Source of the DNA: CAZLWF01 sp031972835
GTDB lineage: Bacteria > Patescibacteriota > Minisyncoccia > Phycocordibacterales > UBA9973
Assembly: GCA_031972835.1 (NCBI GenBank)
Contig: DALYDX010000020.1
Span: forward strand, 1 to 12,998
Length of the DNA stretch: 12,998 bases
Direction of reading: 5' to 3'
Position 1 is the first letter of the stretch. Every line of letters begins with the position of its first letter. This document shows positions 1 through 6,481 of this stretch, one piece after another. A program made the translations under genes and the position numbers. Under the pieces are notes generated by a model that did no database searches, was not told where the DNA came from, and saw only the letters and a list, made by a program, of their open reading frames with translations.

Positions 1-839
1 GCTAAAGCATCAACGGTAAATTCAAGCGAATCAGATTCTTGCTCTATTTGTGTAGGCGGAATATAAATATCCGCATTCCACACAACATATACTGACATTT
101 TTTCTGTTCTATTCTGTGTTCCAAATACTTTTTTGAAATTTTCAGCCTCCTTGTCATTGTAAGGAGTGTCTCCGAGTAGAACATATTTATTCTTTTCATT
201 ACTCCATACACACTCCAGGGCTTCGAGTCTAGCAGTATGAGTTAGTGAATCAAATAGGTCTACTTCATCTTTGCTTTTTAGACTTACAAGCTCCATAGTA
301 TAACTCACCTTTCCAGTGCGATTGCTCGTGTCGATAATATTCATGGCACCTTGATACAAAACCGTATCTTTACCTGGCCGCTTGAAAGGAACCTCGTAAA
401 AAATATTATATTCAAGATCAAGATAACCTATCTCTCTACCCTTTTCAGTCACAAGTGGCGAGAAGTTTGGCATAGGCAAAGTGTCACCAAAGTGACATAC
501 GAGCTTGGCTGATTTTTTATCTTTAGCTGTTGCCTTCACAAATCGTGCATTCTTGTATCGCACATTTACAACATCTACATAAACCGGAGATTGTAAACTT
601 TTAAGAATACTCAGGTTTACTGTATCGATAAACGCGAGTGTCGGTTTGGCATAGAGCTTGCCGTTTGATCCGATCTCATGCACAAGTATCTCTGCATATG
701 TGATCGTGCCTATACGATCAAATTTCACTTCAGCAGAATTGCTGAGCAAATGATCCATGTCCACAACACATCTTTGTGCGTTGGATACAGAAGGGATAAT
801 GAGTCCAATAAGTAAAAGGGTCTTGAAAACAAATTTCAT
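1..839 (-). CDS. Secreted protein of unknown function, C-terminus cut by window edge
   Basis: An open frame starts at the ATG at 839-837 and runs without a stop for 279 codons to the window edge, so the C-terminus is missing. Residues 1-21 look like a signal peptide: basic start (MKFVFK), hydrophobic core (TLLLIGLII), and a likely cleavage after VSNA, leaving Gln-Arg-Cys at the mature start. The rest is a mixture of short polar and beta-type segments with no transmembrane helix and no catalytic motif I recognise. Residues near the cut end (IPPTQIEQESDSLEF) look like a linker between domains. The gene has its own consensus promoter (884-912) and a leader of roughly 38 nt that is A-rich and has no Shine-Dalgarno site. 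I do not recognise the family. The signal peptide style (…NAQ) recalls Bacteroidota exported proteins, which is only suggestive. Exported to or across the membrane by the Sec route is an inference. Confidence 0.75.
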   Translation of the reverse strand, partial: MKFVFKTLLLIGLIIPSVSNAQRCVVDMDHLLSNSAEVKFDRIGTITYAEILVHEIGSNGKLYAKPTLAFIDTVNLSILKSLQSPVYVDVVNVRYKNARFVKATAKDKKSAKLVCHFGDTLPMPNFSPLVTEKGREIGYLDLEYNIFYEVPFKRPGKDTVLYQGAMNIIDTSNRTGKVSYTMELVSLKSKDEVDLFDSLTHTARLEALECVWSNEKNKYVLLGDTPYNDKEAENFKKVFGTQNRTEKMSVYVVWNADIYIPPTQIEQESDSLEFTVDAL

Positions 840-883
840 ATTTTTTTTATTTTTTGTGTGAAAAGAACTTATTTAGATATTGA

Positions 884-912
884 TTTATATCATAAAAATA
901 TACATATGTCAA
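884..912 (-). promoter_or_regulatory. Sigma-70-type promoter for the truncated secreted-protein gene
   Basis: On the minus strand a perfect TTGACA (912-907) is followed by a 17-nt spacer and TATAAA (889-884), with TG one base before the -10 (extended -10). Transcription would start near 877, about 38 nt before the ATG at 839. Confidence 0.75.
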
Positions 913-924
913 AGAAAAATACAA

Positions 925-954
925 ACAAAAAAGCCCGCTATTATGCGGACTTTT
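925..954 (-). terminator. Rho-independent terminator of the cell-wall hydrolase gene
   Basis: Minus strand: GTCCGC (950-945), loop of six, GCGGGC (938-933), one G-U pair, then a run of six T and a further T-rich tract. The left arm lies in the last codons of the hydrolase gene and the loop holds its TAA, so stop and terminator are fused. Confidence 0.8.
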
Positions 955-1552
955 CTGTTGATGTGAACTCGATAGAGGCCATATCACTCATGATATCCAT
1001 AACTTGTTCAGGGTAGCGAGCTACCACTGTACGAGGGTTATAAGCTTCTAGTTTTTCAATCGTAGACTTATCACCATAGTGATGAGCAGTCTTTGGATTG
1101 TTTCCACCTAAGTTTCGAGCAACTGTTTCAATTGCATGGTCATAAGATGTAAAACCTAGCTTACAACCTCCCCATCCGAAAGGGTTAACCTTTCCTAGAG
1201 AAGCCTGACTCTTACATTGGTGTTTTCCACCAGTAGATTCGCGAACTGCAATAGCTGCGATAAGGTAAGGGTCAATATCATTTTTCTCTGCCTCGATAAC
1301 CATTTTCATACCTGTACCTTCGAGCGGCATGTCATGATTTGCGAAGTATGTATCTATATTTTTAGCCGTACTGATTTGAATCTCCTGTTTGTTATCAGTG
1401 ATCTTACCAGTAAGGGGCCCATTTTGTTCTGTCATTGATACTCTAGCAGTTGGTATCACTATGGCACTCGCTGGGAACGCCATAATGTTTGTCGCCAAAA
1501 TAGGAATTACGACAAATGACTGTAGAGAGCGTAGGATGCTGTCTTTATTCAT
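941..1552 (-). CDS. Secreted glucosaminidase-like cell-wall hydrolase
   Basis: 203 residues. Residues 1-30 form a signal peptide with a hydrophobic core (FVVIPILATNIMAF) and cleavage signal ASA at 28-30. Residues 31-75 are a polar linker. From about residue 80 the protein has the lysozyme-like fold of the mannosyl-glycoprotein endo-beta-N-acetylglucosaminidase / bacterial glucosaminidase group: an Asp-Pro-Tyr-Leu-Ile-Ala-Ala-Ile helix leading to the probable catalytic glutamate E105 in AVRESTGG, then NPFGWGG (123-129) and a TSYDHAIETVARNL helix (136-148). C113 and C130 could form a disulfide outside the membrane. The expected role is cutting peptidoglycan glycan strands during growth or division; the substrate is inferred from the family. 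The gene has a structured leader with a terminator-like hairpin and two stacked promoters, so expression is probably controlled after initiation. The start ATG (1552-1550) has no Shine-Dalgarno site at normal spacing; a GGAG further upstream lies inside a hairpin. Confidence 0.85.
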   Translation of the reverse strand: MNKDSILRSLQSFVVIPILATNIMAFPASAIVIPTARVSMTEQNGPLTGKITDNKQEIQISTAKNIDTYFANHDMPLEGTGMKMVIEAEKNDIDPYLIAAIAVRESTGGKHQCKSQASLGKVNPFGWGGCKLGFTSYDHAIETVARNLGGNNPKTAHHYGDKSTIEKLEAYNPRTVVARYPEQVMDIMSDMASIEFTSTEKSA

Positions 1553-1593
1553 AACTAGCGGTTTTGCTCCGCCAAACTCGTGACTGGATTTAT

Positions 1594-1618
1594 TGGCAGT
1601 TAATTAAATAACTCGCCA
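1594..1618 (-). promoter_or_regulatory. Leader hairpin 2 of the hydrolase mRNA
   Basis: Minus-strand RNA: TGGC-G-AGTTA, loop TTTAAT, TAACT-GCCA. Nine pairs with one bulged G. It lies between the terminator-like hairpin (1621-1655) and a small GCGG/CCGC hairpin just before the start codon. The role is unknown. Confidence 0.5.
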
Positions 1619-1620
1619 TC

Positions 1621-1655
1621 AAAAGAAAAACTCCATAAACATAACGTTTTTGGAG
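1621..1655 (-). terminator. Terminator-like hairpin inside the hydrolase leader (possible attenuator)
   Basis: Minus strand: CTCCAAAAAC (1655-1646), loop GTTAT, GTTTATGGAG (1640-1631), nine of ten pairs, then TTTTTCTTTT (1630-1621). It lies downstream of both hydrolase promoters and upstream of the coding start. It would therefore stop most transcripts unless it is bypassed. Confidence 0.6.
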
Positions 1656-1663
1656 ACAGGTAT

Positions 1664-1692
1664 ATAGTAGCATACTGTGAAGAGAAAGTCAA
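1664..1692 (-). promoter_or_regulatory. Proximal hydrolase promoter
   Basis: TTGACT (1692-1687), 17-nt spacer, TACTAT (1669-1664) on the minus strand. The expected start near 1657 gives a leader of about 105 nt before the ATG at 1552. Confidence 0.75.
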
Positions 1693-1694
1693 TA

Positions 1695-1722
1695 GTTATA
1701 CAACATTTTTGAGTAGTGTCAA
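1695..1722 (-). promoter_or_regulatory. Distal hydrolase promoter
   Basis: TTGACA (1722-1717), 16-nt spacer, TATAAC (1700-1695) on the minus strand, placed directly upstream of the proximal promoter. The start would be near 1688, within the proximal -35. Confidence 0.5.
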
Positions 1723-1726
1723 ATCA

Positions 1727-1754
1727 AAAATACCCTTATAAATAAGGATATTTT
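1727..1754 (-). terminator. secA terminator
   Basis: Minus strand: AAAATATCCTTA (1754-1743), four-base loop, TAAGGGTATTTT (1738-1727), twelve pairs with one G-U, then TTGATTT. It lies about 63 nt after the secA stop codon. Confidence 0.65.
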
Positions 1755-1816
1755 AAGTATTCTGACTTGACAGACATGGACTAAATGTTGTCTAATTTTG
1801 ACACTGTGGACAGAAT

Positions 1817-4300
1817 TTAGGCTCCGTGACACTTTTTATACTTTTTACCACTTCCACATGGGCACATATCGTTTCTCCCAACCTTACCAAGACCTGCTTT
1901 TTGGGCCTCTTTTTGGTGACTCATAGTATCAGTGTCGAGTGATCCAGAACTTGTAACGACAAAGTTCGGAGTTTCTACCTTCTCTTCCCTTACGAGAGGA
2001 GTATTTGCCTCGACAGTCTTTAGTATTTCACAAACTTGAGCAAAAACTGATTGTTCCATGTTCTTGAACATCATTAGTCCTTCTTTCTTGTATTCTACCA
2101 ATGGCTCGCGCTGTCCATAAGCACGTAAATTTACCGAAGAACGCAGGTAGTCCATCGTCTCCAAATGTTCAGCCCATAGAGTATCAGTCACATGCAATAT
2201 GATCCTGCGCAAAGTCTCATAAAATGCCTCCGGCGGAACTTTTGTAAGCTTATCTTTTGCGATAGTTGCCAATTCTTCATCAGATGCGACATATCCATCC
2301 AAATAAGCTCTGACTTCCTCGGGACTACTTGTAATAAGAGTCTTTCTTCTGCCGTATATGCTTTTACGCTGATGATTCAAAACATCGTCGTATTCGAGTG
2401 TGTTTTTTCGGGAATCAAAGTGAAAACCTTCGATTTTTGCCTGTGCACTCTCGAGTGCTCTTGATATAAGCTTATTCGAAATCGGCTGGTCTTCTGGGAT
2501 TCCAAAACTCCCCATCATGCGCTTTATGTTCTCGGCTCCGAAAACACGCATTAGATCATCTTCGAGCGATACGAAGAATTGAGTTTCTCCAGGATCTCCT
2601 TGGCGACCAGAGCGACCCCTGAGCTGGTTGTCTATACGACGAGCTTCATGACGTTCAGTTCCTAGAACAAAAAGTCCTCCGAGAGCTTTGATCTCTTCTC
2701 GATCCTCTTCGCTTGCAAGTGCCCCGCCAAGCTTGATGTCCACTCCACGTCCTGCCATGTTTGTAGCAACAGTTACAGCACCGCGTTTTCCAGCTTCAGA
2801 AACAAGCTCACCTTCCCGTTCATGATTTTTAGCATTCAAAAGAGTATGTGGGACACCCTCTGCTTTAAGAAATTCAGACAAAAGCTCATTTCTCTCGATT
2901 GAGATAGTACCGATCAAAACTGGCTGATCTTTTTTGTGCAACTCTTTAACTTTCGTTGCTATAGCTTTCCATTTGCCAATTTCAGTTTGATATATCAAAT
3001 CTCCATTGTCGATTCTCTTTATGTCTCGATGTGTTGGTATGGTTATAACCTCAAGTCCATATACTTTGAAAAATTCTTCTTCGGAGGTTTTTGCAGTACC
3101 TGTCATACCACAAAGCTTTTGATATAGTCTAAAATAATTCTGATATGTAATAGACGCTGCAGCATGAGATTCCTTTTGTACGTTTACACCTTCCTTGGCT
3201 TCTATAGCCTGATGCAAACCCTCACTCCAACGGCGCCCTGGTTGCATGCGCCCAGTAAAAGGATCGACGATGATTATCTCATTATCTTTTACAACATAGT
3301 CTTTGTCTTTTTTATACAAAGCTTCAGCACGTACTGCAGTTTCCAAATGATGTACGTACTTTATACCCTTTTCAGAATATATATTTTCAATACCAAGTGC
3401 TTTCTCTGCATGAGTGATACCTGTATCTGTAAGAGATATGGATTTATGTTTTTCTTCTACTGTATAGTCTTCCTCCTTGTTTAATTCTCGAGCAATCTTG
3501 GCAAAAGTCTGATATAGCTTCTCGGAGTCTGCCGTAGGAGCAGATATGATAAGTGGAGTTCGTGCTTCGTCTATCAATATAGAGTCTATTTCGTCTACTA
3601 CAGCAAAGGAATGCCCACGTTGTACCATCTGGCTAGCATTTACAACTAGATTGTCTCGAAGATAATCAAATCCAAATTCATTGTTTGTACCATAAGTAAT
3701 ATCAGCCAAATAAGCCTGTCTTCTAGTGCAAGGTTTTAAAAATTGATACGTAACCTTAAAAGATTCAGTCTCCACCTGTTCTGTATCTAAGCTCTCTTCA
3801 TTTTTCTGGTATATAAAAGATTTCTGTTCAGAATTTACTACTCCAACAGAAAGACCTAGGAAGTCATATATCTGACCCATCCACTCTCCGTCGCGACTTG
3901 CTAGATAATCGTTTACTGTAACGACGTGAACACCCTCTCCTTTTAATGCATTCAGGTATACAGGTAGAGTTGCTACGAGAGTTTTTCCTTCTCCTGTACG
4001 CATTTCAGCAATCTTTTTTCTGTGTAGTGCAATACCTCCAATAAGCTGAACATCGTAGTGACGTTGACCTAGAGTACGGCGTGTAGCCTCTCTCACAAGC
4101 GCAAATGCTATAGGTAGTATGTCATCCAAAGACTCACCGTTCTTTATTCTGTCTTTTAGTTTATTTGTTTCGTCTTTAAAAGCACTGTCTGGCAAAGACA
4201 AAAGGCCTTCTTCTAGAGAATTTATCTTTTCTATAATACTCCCAACTGATTTTATAAATCGAGAGTCTGTATTCCCAAATATGTTGCTAATTAAGGCCAT
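1817..4300 (-). CDS. secA: Protein translocase subunit SecA (ATPase motor)
   Basis: 827 residues, complete. SecA is the cytoplasmic ATPase that pushes unfolded proteins through SecYEG. In order: helicase-type nucleotide-binding domain 1 with Walker A GEGKT (103-107) and Walker B/DEAD-like VVDEID (234-239) followed by IDEAR (243-247); the family signature GTNNEFGFDYLRDN (204-217); the preprotein cross-linking domain at roughly 220-370; domain 2 with TNMAGRGVDIKLGG and the arginine-finger segment QLRGRSGRQGDPGETQFF; the helical wing and scaffold; and a C-terminal zinc-binding SEC-C tail with C813, C815, C824 and H825, basic lysines between. It is shorter than E. coli SecA (901). Between SVGVVNSEQK and the GTNNE motif it carries about 25 more residues than the E. 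coli protein, many acidic (residues ~160-195). It is a monocistronic unit with an extended -10 promoter 18 nt before the ATG, no Shine-Dalgarno site, and a terminator downstream. It would serve the exported proteins encoded nearby. Confidence 0.98.
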   Translation of the reverse strand: MALISNIFGNTDSRFIKSVGSIIEKINSLEEGLLSLPDSAFKDETNKLKDRIKNGESLDDILPIAFALVREATRRTLGQRHYDVQLIGGIALHRKKIAEMRTGEGKTLVATLPVYLNALKGEGVHVVTVNDYLASRDGEWMGQIYDFLGLSVGVVNSEQKSFIYQKNEESLDTEQVETESFKVTYQFLKPCTRRQAYLADITYGTNNEFGFDYLRDNLVVNASQMVQRGHSFAVVDEIDSILIDEARTPLIISAPTADSEKLYQTFAKIARELNKEEDYTVEEKHKSISLTDTGITHAEKALGIENIYSEKGIKYVHHLETAVRAEALYKKDKDYVVKDNEIIIVDPFTGRMQPGRRWSEGLHQAIEAKEGVNVQKESHAAASITYQNYFRLYQKLCGMTGTAKTSEEEFFKVYGLEVITIPTHRDIKRIDNGDLIYQTEIGKWKAIATKVKELHKKDQPVLIGTISIERNELLSEFLKAEGVPHTLLNAKNHEREGELVSEAGKRGAVTVATNMAGRGVDIKLGGALASEEDREEIKALGGLFVLGTERHEARRIDNQLRGRSGRQGDPGETQFFVSLEDDLMRVFGAENIKRMMGSFGIPEDQPISNKLISRALESAQAKIEGFHFDSRKNTLEYDDVLNHQRKSIYGRRKTLITSSPEEVRAYLDGYVASDEELATIAKDKLTKVPPEAFYETLRRIILHVTDTLWAEHLETMDYLRSSVNLRAYGQREPLVEYKKEGLMMFKNMEQSVFAQVCEILKTVEANTPLVREEKVETPNFVVTSSGSLDTDTMSHQKEAQKAGLGKVGRNDMCPCGSGKKYKKCHGA

Positions 4301-4318
4301 AATTTATATAAGGATTTC

Positions 4319-4327
4319 ATTATAACA
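4319..4327 (-). promoter_or_regulatory. Extended -10 promoter of secA
   Basis: TGTTATAAT on the minus strand (4327-4319): a perfect -10 with the TGn extension and no good -35. Only 18 nt separate it from the secA ATG, so the leader would be about 11 nt and contains no Shine-Dalgarno site. Confidence 0.65.
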
Positions 4328-4351
4328 TGTTTTCAGCCACTTTTCGAGACA

Positions 4352-4390
4352 TAAAAAACAAAACCCCCTGATAGGGAGGATTTTGTTTTT
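4352..4390 (-). terminator. Terminator of the lysine-rich mini-ORF (could work both ways)
   Basis: Minus strand: CAAAATCCTC (4385-4376), seven-base loop, GGGGGTTTTG (4368-4359), ten pairs with two G-U, then TTTTTT. The plus strand also has a T-run (4386-4390). It separates the mini-ORF from secA. Confidence 0.75.
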
Positions 4391-4404
4391 AGAGAAGTTA
4401 GAAA

Positions 4405-4470
4405 CTATTTCTTCTTCTTCTTAGCTGCCTTTTTCTTAGGAGCTGCCTTTTTCTTTTTCTTTGCTGCCAT
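4405..4470 (-). CDS. 21-residue lysine/alanine peptide (histone-tail-like)
   Basis: ATG at 4470-4468, TAG at 4407-4405. The product starts MAAKKKKK, then AAPKKKAA, and ends in five lysines: 13 Lys, 6 Ala, one Pro and the initiator Met. Nothing catalytic is possible at this size. Such composition matches the tails of bacterial histone-H1-like or nucleoid proteins, so nucleic-acid binding is a reasonable inference, not something shown. Support for a real gene: it sits inside a full transcription unit, with a promoter (4577-4605), a folded leader of about 100 nt and a strong terminator starting some 20 nt after the stop. Against: it is very short, has no Shine-Dalgarno site, and the transcript could instead be a small RNA with a chance ORF. 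It lies between secA and an A/T block with a DnaA box. Confidence 0.55.
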   Translation of the reverse strand: MAAKKKKKAAPKKKAAKKKKK

Positions 4471-4502
4471 ATATTTAGTGGAATTAAATTATTAACGTTT
4501 TC

Positions 4503-4565
4503 TGCAATGATCCGACCACACAAAATAAATTTATAAAAAAATATTTTGTGATTTCAATCAATGCA
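4503..4565 (-). promoter_or_regulatory. Long hairpin in the leader of the lysine-rich ORF
   Basis: Minus-strand RNA: outer arms TGCATTGAT (4565-4557) and ATCATTGCA (4511-4503) pair at eight of nine positions. Inner arms CACAAAATA (4550-4542) and TATTTTGTG (4527-4519) pair perfectly over nine. The A/T-rich end loop is 14 nt. It starts only about 5 nt after the expected transcription start, so it is a 5' cap-like fold of this mRNA or the body of a small RNA. Confidence 0.5.
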
Positions 4566-4576
4566 TAACTATATCT

Positions 4577-4605
4577 ATTATCTAACAGAAGAAAACTAAT
4601 GACAA
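4577..4605 (-). promoter_or_regulatory. Promoter of the lysine-rich ORF unit
   Basis: TTGTCA (4605-4600), 17-nt spacer, GATAAT (4582-4577) on the minus strand, five of six matches in each box. The start would be near 4570, giving a leader of about 100 nt. Confidence 0.6.
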
Positions 4606-4623
4606 TATTATTTACGCTAAATA

Positions 4624-4632
4624 TGTGGATAA
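4624..4632 (-). other. Perfect DnaA box
   Basis: TTATCCACA read on the minus strand, matching the E. coli-type DnaA-box consensus exactly. It directly borders the A/T-only block. I found only one such exact box in this intergenic region. Confidence 0.45.
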
Positions 4633-4635
4633 CTC

Positions 4636-4750
4636 TGAAAAAGTTTTTTATTAAAAAAATAAAAATATGTTTAATTTTTTTAATAAAATTTAAAATATAT
4701 TTTTATTAAAAAAATTTTAAGATAAAAATTAAAAAATTAATAATAAAAAT
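4636..4750. other. Almost pure A/T intergenic block
   Basis: Between about 4640 and 4750 only a handful of bases are G or C. It is built of runs of A and T, with a 15-base near-tandem motif (TTTTATTAAAAAAAT) seen near 4646 and again near 4700. No ORF, RNA or promoter is convincing in it. It would melt easily or be intrinsically bent. Confidence 0.7.
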
Positions 4751-4773
4751 ACGCATATGCATAAGTTTAGAAT

Positions 4774-4819
4774 AAAAAAACAAAACACTCTCGCAAGAAC
4801 GAGAGTGTTTTGTTTTTTA
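4774..4819 (-). terminator. Very strong terminator of the unassigned structured RNA (symmetrical)
   Basis: CAAAACACTCTCG / CGAGAGTGTTTTG, 13 perfect pairs (4781-4793 with 4800-4812), six-base loop, extended by six A:T pairs. T-runs on both strands let it work in both directions. On the minus strand it ends the RNA started at about 5067. Confidence 0.9.
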
Positions 4820-5067
4820 TCTGCGTTTGAAGCGAGCGTGTGCTAACTCCTACGCAAATGCCTATGTGAGTGCAGACGCTCGCTACAAACGTAGACAAGT
4901 AGACTGCATAGAAATTATAGCCGATAGTAAAATAATAGCAATAGAAAATAAGCCTTATGTCTAATAAAAACCTTATTTAGAAGCCCAGAAACGCAAAACC
5001 CCAGCCGAAGCTGGGGTCTGCGAGGCATTTGCGTCTCATTAATAACGAGACAGAGCTATTCACTCAC
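4781..5067 (-). ncRNA. Unassigned structured RNA, about 290 nt
   Basis: A complete transcription unit without a convincing ORF: a near-consensus promoter (5074-5102) and a very strong terminator (4774-4819). From 5' to 3' the RNA shows: a small hairpin GTCTCGT/ATGAGAC (5053-5035); a hairpin with an eight-pair stem ACCCCAGC/GCTGGGGT capped by a UUCG tetraloop (5016-4997); a U-rich stretch; and a 20-nt stem with 18 pairs (4895-4876 with 4839-4820) extended by UGC/GCA and ACUC/GAGU. The 18-nt loop of this last stem contains AGGCATTTGCGT (4863-4852), an exact 12-base complement of ACGCAAATGCCT (5034-5023) near the 5' side. This would make a long-range pseudoknot. It is not tmRNA (no T-arm, no acceptor ends), RNase P RNA (found at 6530) or SRP RNA (no GGAA/AGCAG core). 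The family is unknown to me. It could be a 6S-like regulator, a trans-acting RNA or a new class. Confidence 0.7.
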
Positions 5068-5073
5068 AAAACT

Positions 5074-5102
5074 AGTATAGCAGATACGAGAATAAAAGTC
5101 AA
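5074..5102 (-). promoter_or_regulatory. Near-consensus promoter of the unassigned RNA
   Basis: TTGACT (5102-5097), 17-nt spacer, TATACT (5079-5074) on the minus strand. It begins 3 nt after the stop codon of the upstream oxidoreductase gene. The start would be near 5067. Confidence 0.85.
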
Positions 5103-5104
5103 CC

Positions 5105-6475
5105 CTACACCACACATCTCTGGTCCTTTGGGTCAAAAATAGAAGGCTCTACCTTGTCTCCATGGATAATCTTCGCAATCCGATCAGCACCATATATAGA
5201 TGGAAGTATACCAACTCCGTTGCAACCTAAATTATATAAAAGTATTGGATTACAAGGTTCCCTGCCAATAATCCGCACACCATCTGGCGTATAACCCATA
5301 AGTCCGTGCCAAGCAAATTTAAATGAATCAGGATTGTGTTTATTGCCAAAGGTTTTTTCAATAAACTTAAATATAAAACCTAGTGCGCTTGTAGGGTACG
5401 GCATATCCCGATCATAATTTACAGTCTCCTCAAGATATTCTTCTGGTCCACCAATTGAAACTAAATTTAATTTTTGATCTAGGAGTTCATATGGTCTACG
5501 GGTAGCATAGTAGTATTCTTCTCCTGTATCAGAGTCAGATTTTGTATAAATACTTGCAGAAGGCTTACGGTCTGGACTCTCAGTAAAACCAGCCATATAT
5601 CCTATAAGCCCTGAAACTTTATGGTGGAATTTCGTATCAATATCTGCCCCAAATATGTTGTTTATTTTTATATTCTGAAAACCATTTGTACACAAAATCA
5701 CTTGGCTTGCATGAACAGTCGAATCTTTAAGTCTCAAATGAGCACTGTGCTCCCCCAATTCACATTCAATCACAGGAGACTCCTCGAGCAGGAAAAATCT
5801 ATCCTTGTATTTAGACAACAAGTGCCCAGCCAATTCTTCGGTAAAAAGAGCACTATTCATACATCCAGACAAAAAAGGTAACGCTGCTACATATCTTTTA
5901 TCAACAGTTTCTAGAAGTGAGAGAATATTATTTGCCTCAACTTGAGAATACAATGATTCATATTCACCAGGTAGATGATTGTGTTTATGCCATTCCTCTG
6001 AGATAAGCATCTTACGTATAGGCAGACCTGCCTCCAATTTTAATTTTAAATCTTCAAGATAAAGCAGTATAGATTCCTTGCTGTCCAACCCATCATAACC
6101 TTCAAATTCAGATTTTGGAGTTTGAAGTGATGCGTCACGTATAATCTCTTCTAAAATTATGCGTGCATCAAACTCTATAGCTTTCACTGCATCTGCAGAT
6201 TGCTTGAGACCAAACTTAGCAACAAAATCTTGAAATGGTGCTTCAAAATAACTAGTTACTTGGCCAGCATTGTGACCAGTAGCACCATGAGCAACTTTTG
6301 TAGCTTCGAGTAATACAACATTTTTATCTGTATTTTTTAGTATTTGATATGCAGTACTGATACCTGCGATACCTCCACCGACTATAGCAATATCTGTCTT
6401 CTCGGGTGTTTTGTGTTTTGAAATCGGACGAGTACGTGCAAGCTGATGAATCCAGGGTGAATTATTTTTTGACAT
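5105..6475 (-). CDS. FAD-dependent oxidoreductase, DAO/glycine oxidase-like family
   Basis: 456 residues, complete. The N-terminal Rossmann motif TDIAIVGGGIAGIS places the dinucleotide-binding glycines at 33, 34, 35 and 38, and E57 (VVLLEA) at the end of the second strand binds the FAD ribose. A short ATGHNAGQV segment (65-73) is the usual second FAD contact of the D-amino-acid oxidase / glycine oxidase / DadA group. The C-terminal part (HGLMGYTPDGVRIIG and NLGCNGVGILPSIYGA) is the family's FAD-closing motif. The middle is a substrate-binding domain that I cannot assign to a particular amine or amino acid. Some related proteins oxidise amines, others make thiazole precursors or modify tRNA. 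It is probably a cytoplasmic flavoenzyme; the substrate is unknown. Its extended -10 lies only 6 nt before the ATG, so the mRNA is probably leaderless. It has no terminator of its own, and its transcript would run into the structured RNA at 4781-5067. Confidence 0.88.
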   Translation of the reverse strand: MSKNNSPWIHQLARTRPISKHKTPEKTDIAIVGGGIAGISTAYQILKNTDKNVVLLEATKVAHGATGHNAGQVTSYFEAPFQDFVAKFGLKQSADAVKAIEFDARIILEEIIRDASLQTPKSEFEGYDGLDSKESILLYLEDLKLKLEAGLPIRKMLISEEWHKHNHLPGEYESLYSQVEANNILSLLETVDKRYVAALPFLSGCMNSALFTEELAGHLLSKYKDRFFLLEESPVIECELGEHSAHLRLKDSTVHASQVILCTNGFQNIKINNIFGADIDTKFHHKVSGLIGYMAGFTESPDRKPSASIYTKSDSDTGEEYYYATRRPYELLDQKLNLVSIGGPEEYLEETVNYDRDMPYPTSALGFIFKFIEKTFGNKHNPDSFKFAWHGLMGYTPDGVRIIGREPCNPILLYNLGCNGVGILPSIYGADRIAKIIHGDKVEPSIFDPKDQRCVV

Positions 6476-6481
6476 ATATAA

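Noticed and set aside
1767..1796. Plus-strand TTGACA … TCTAAT promoter-like pair
   Set aside because: The spacer is 18 nt and it points into the 3' end of secA. There is no plus-strand gene behind it. It may be a weak antisense start at most.
3164..3484. Plus-strand frames inside secA and nrdJ (for example the 106-codon one)
   Set aside because: They are mirror frames of strongly conserved genes, with hydrophobic/Phe-rich nonsense composition and no promoter.
4915..4970. Plus-strand tag-like ORF (…ENKPYV, TAA TAA), suggesting tmRNA
   Set aside because: No tRNA-like ends, no T-arm GTTCGA and no acceptor strand nearby. The promoter and terminator evidence is for the opposite strand.
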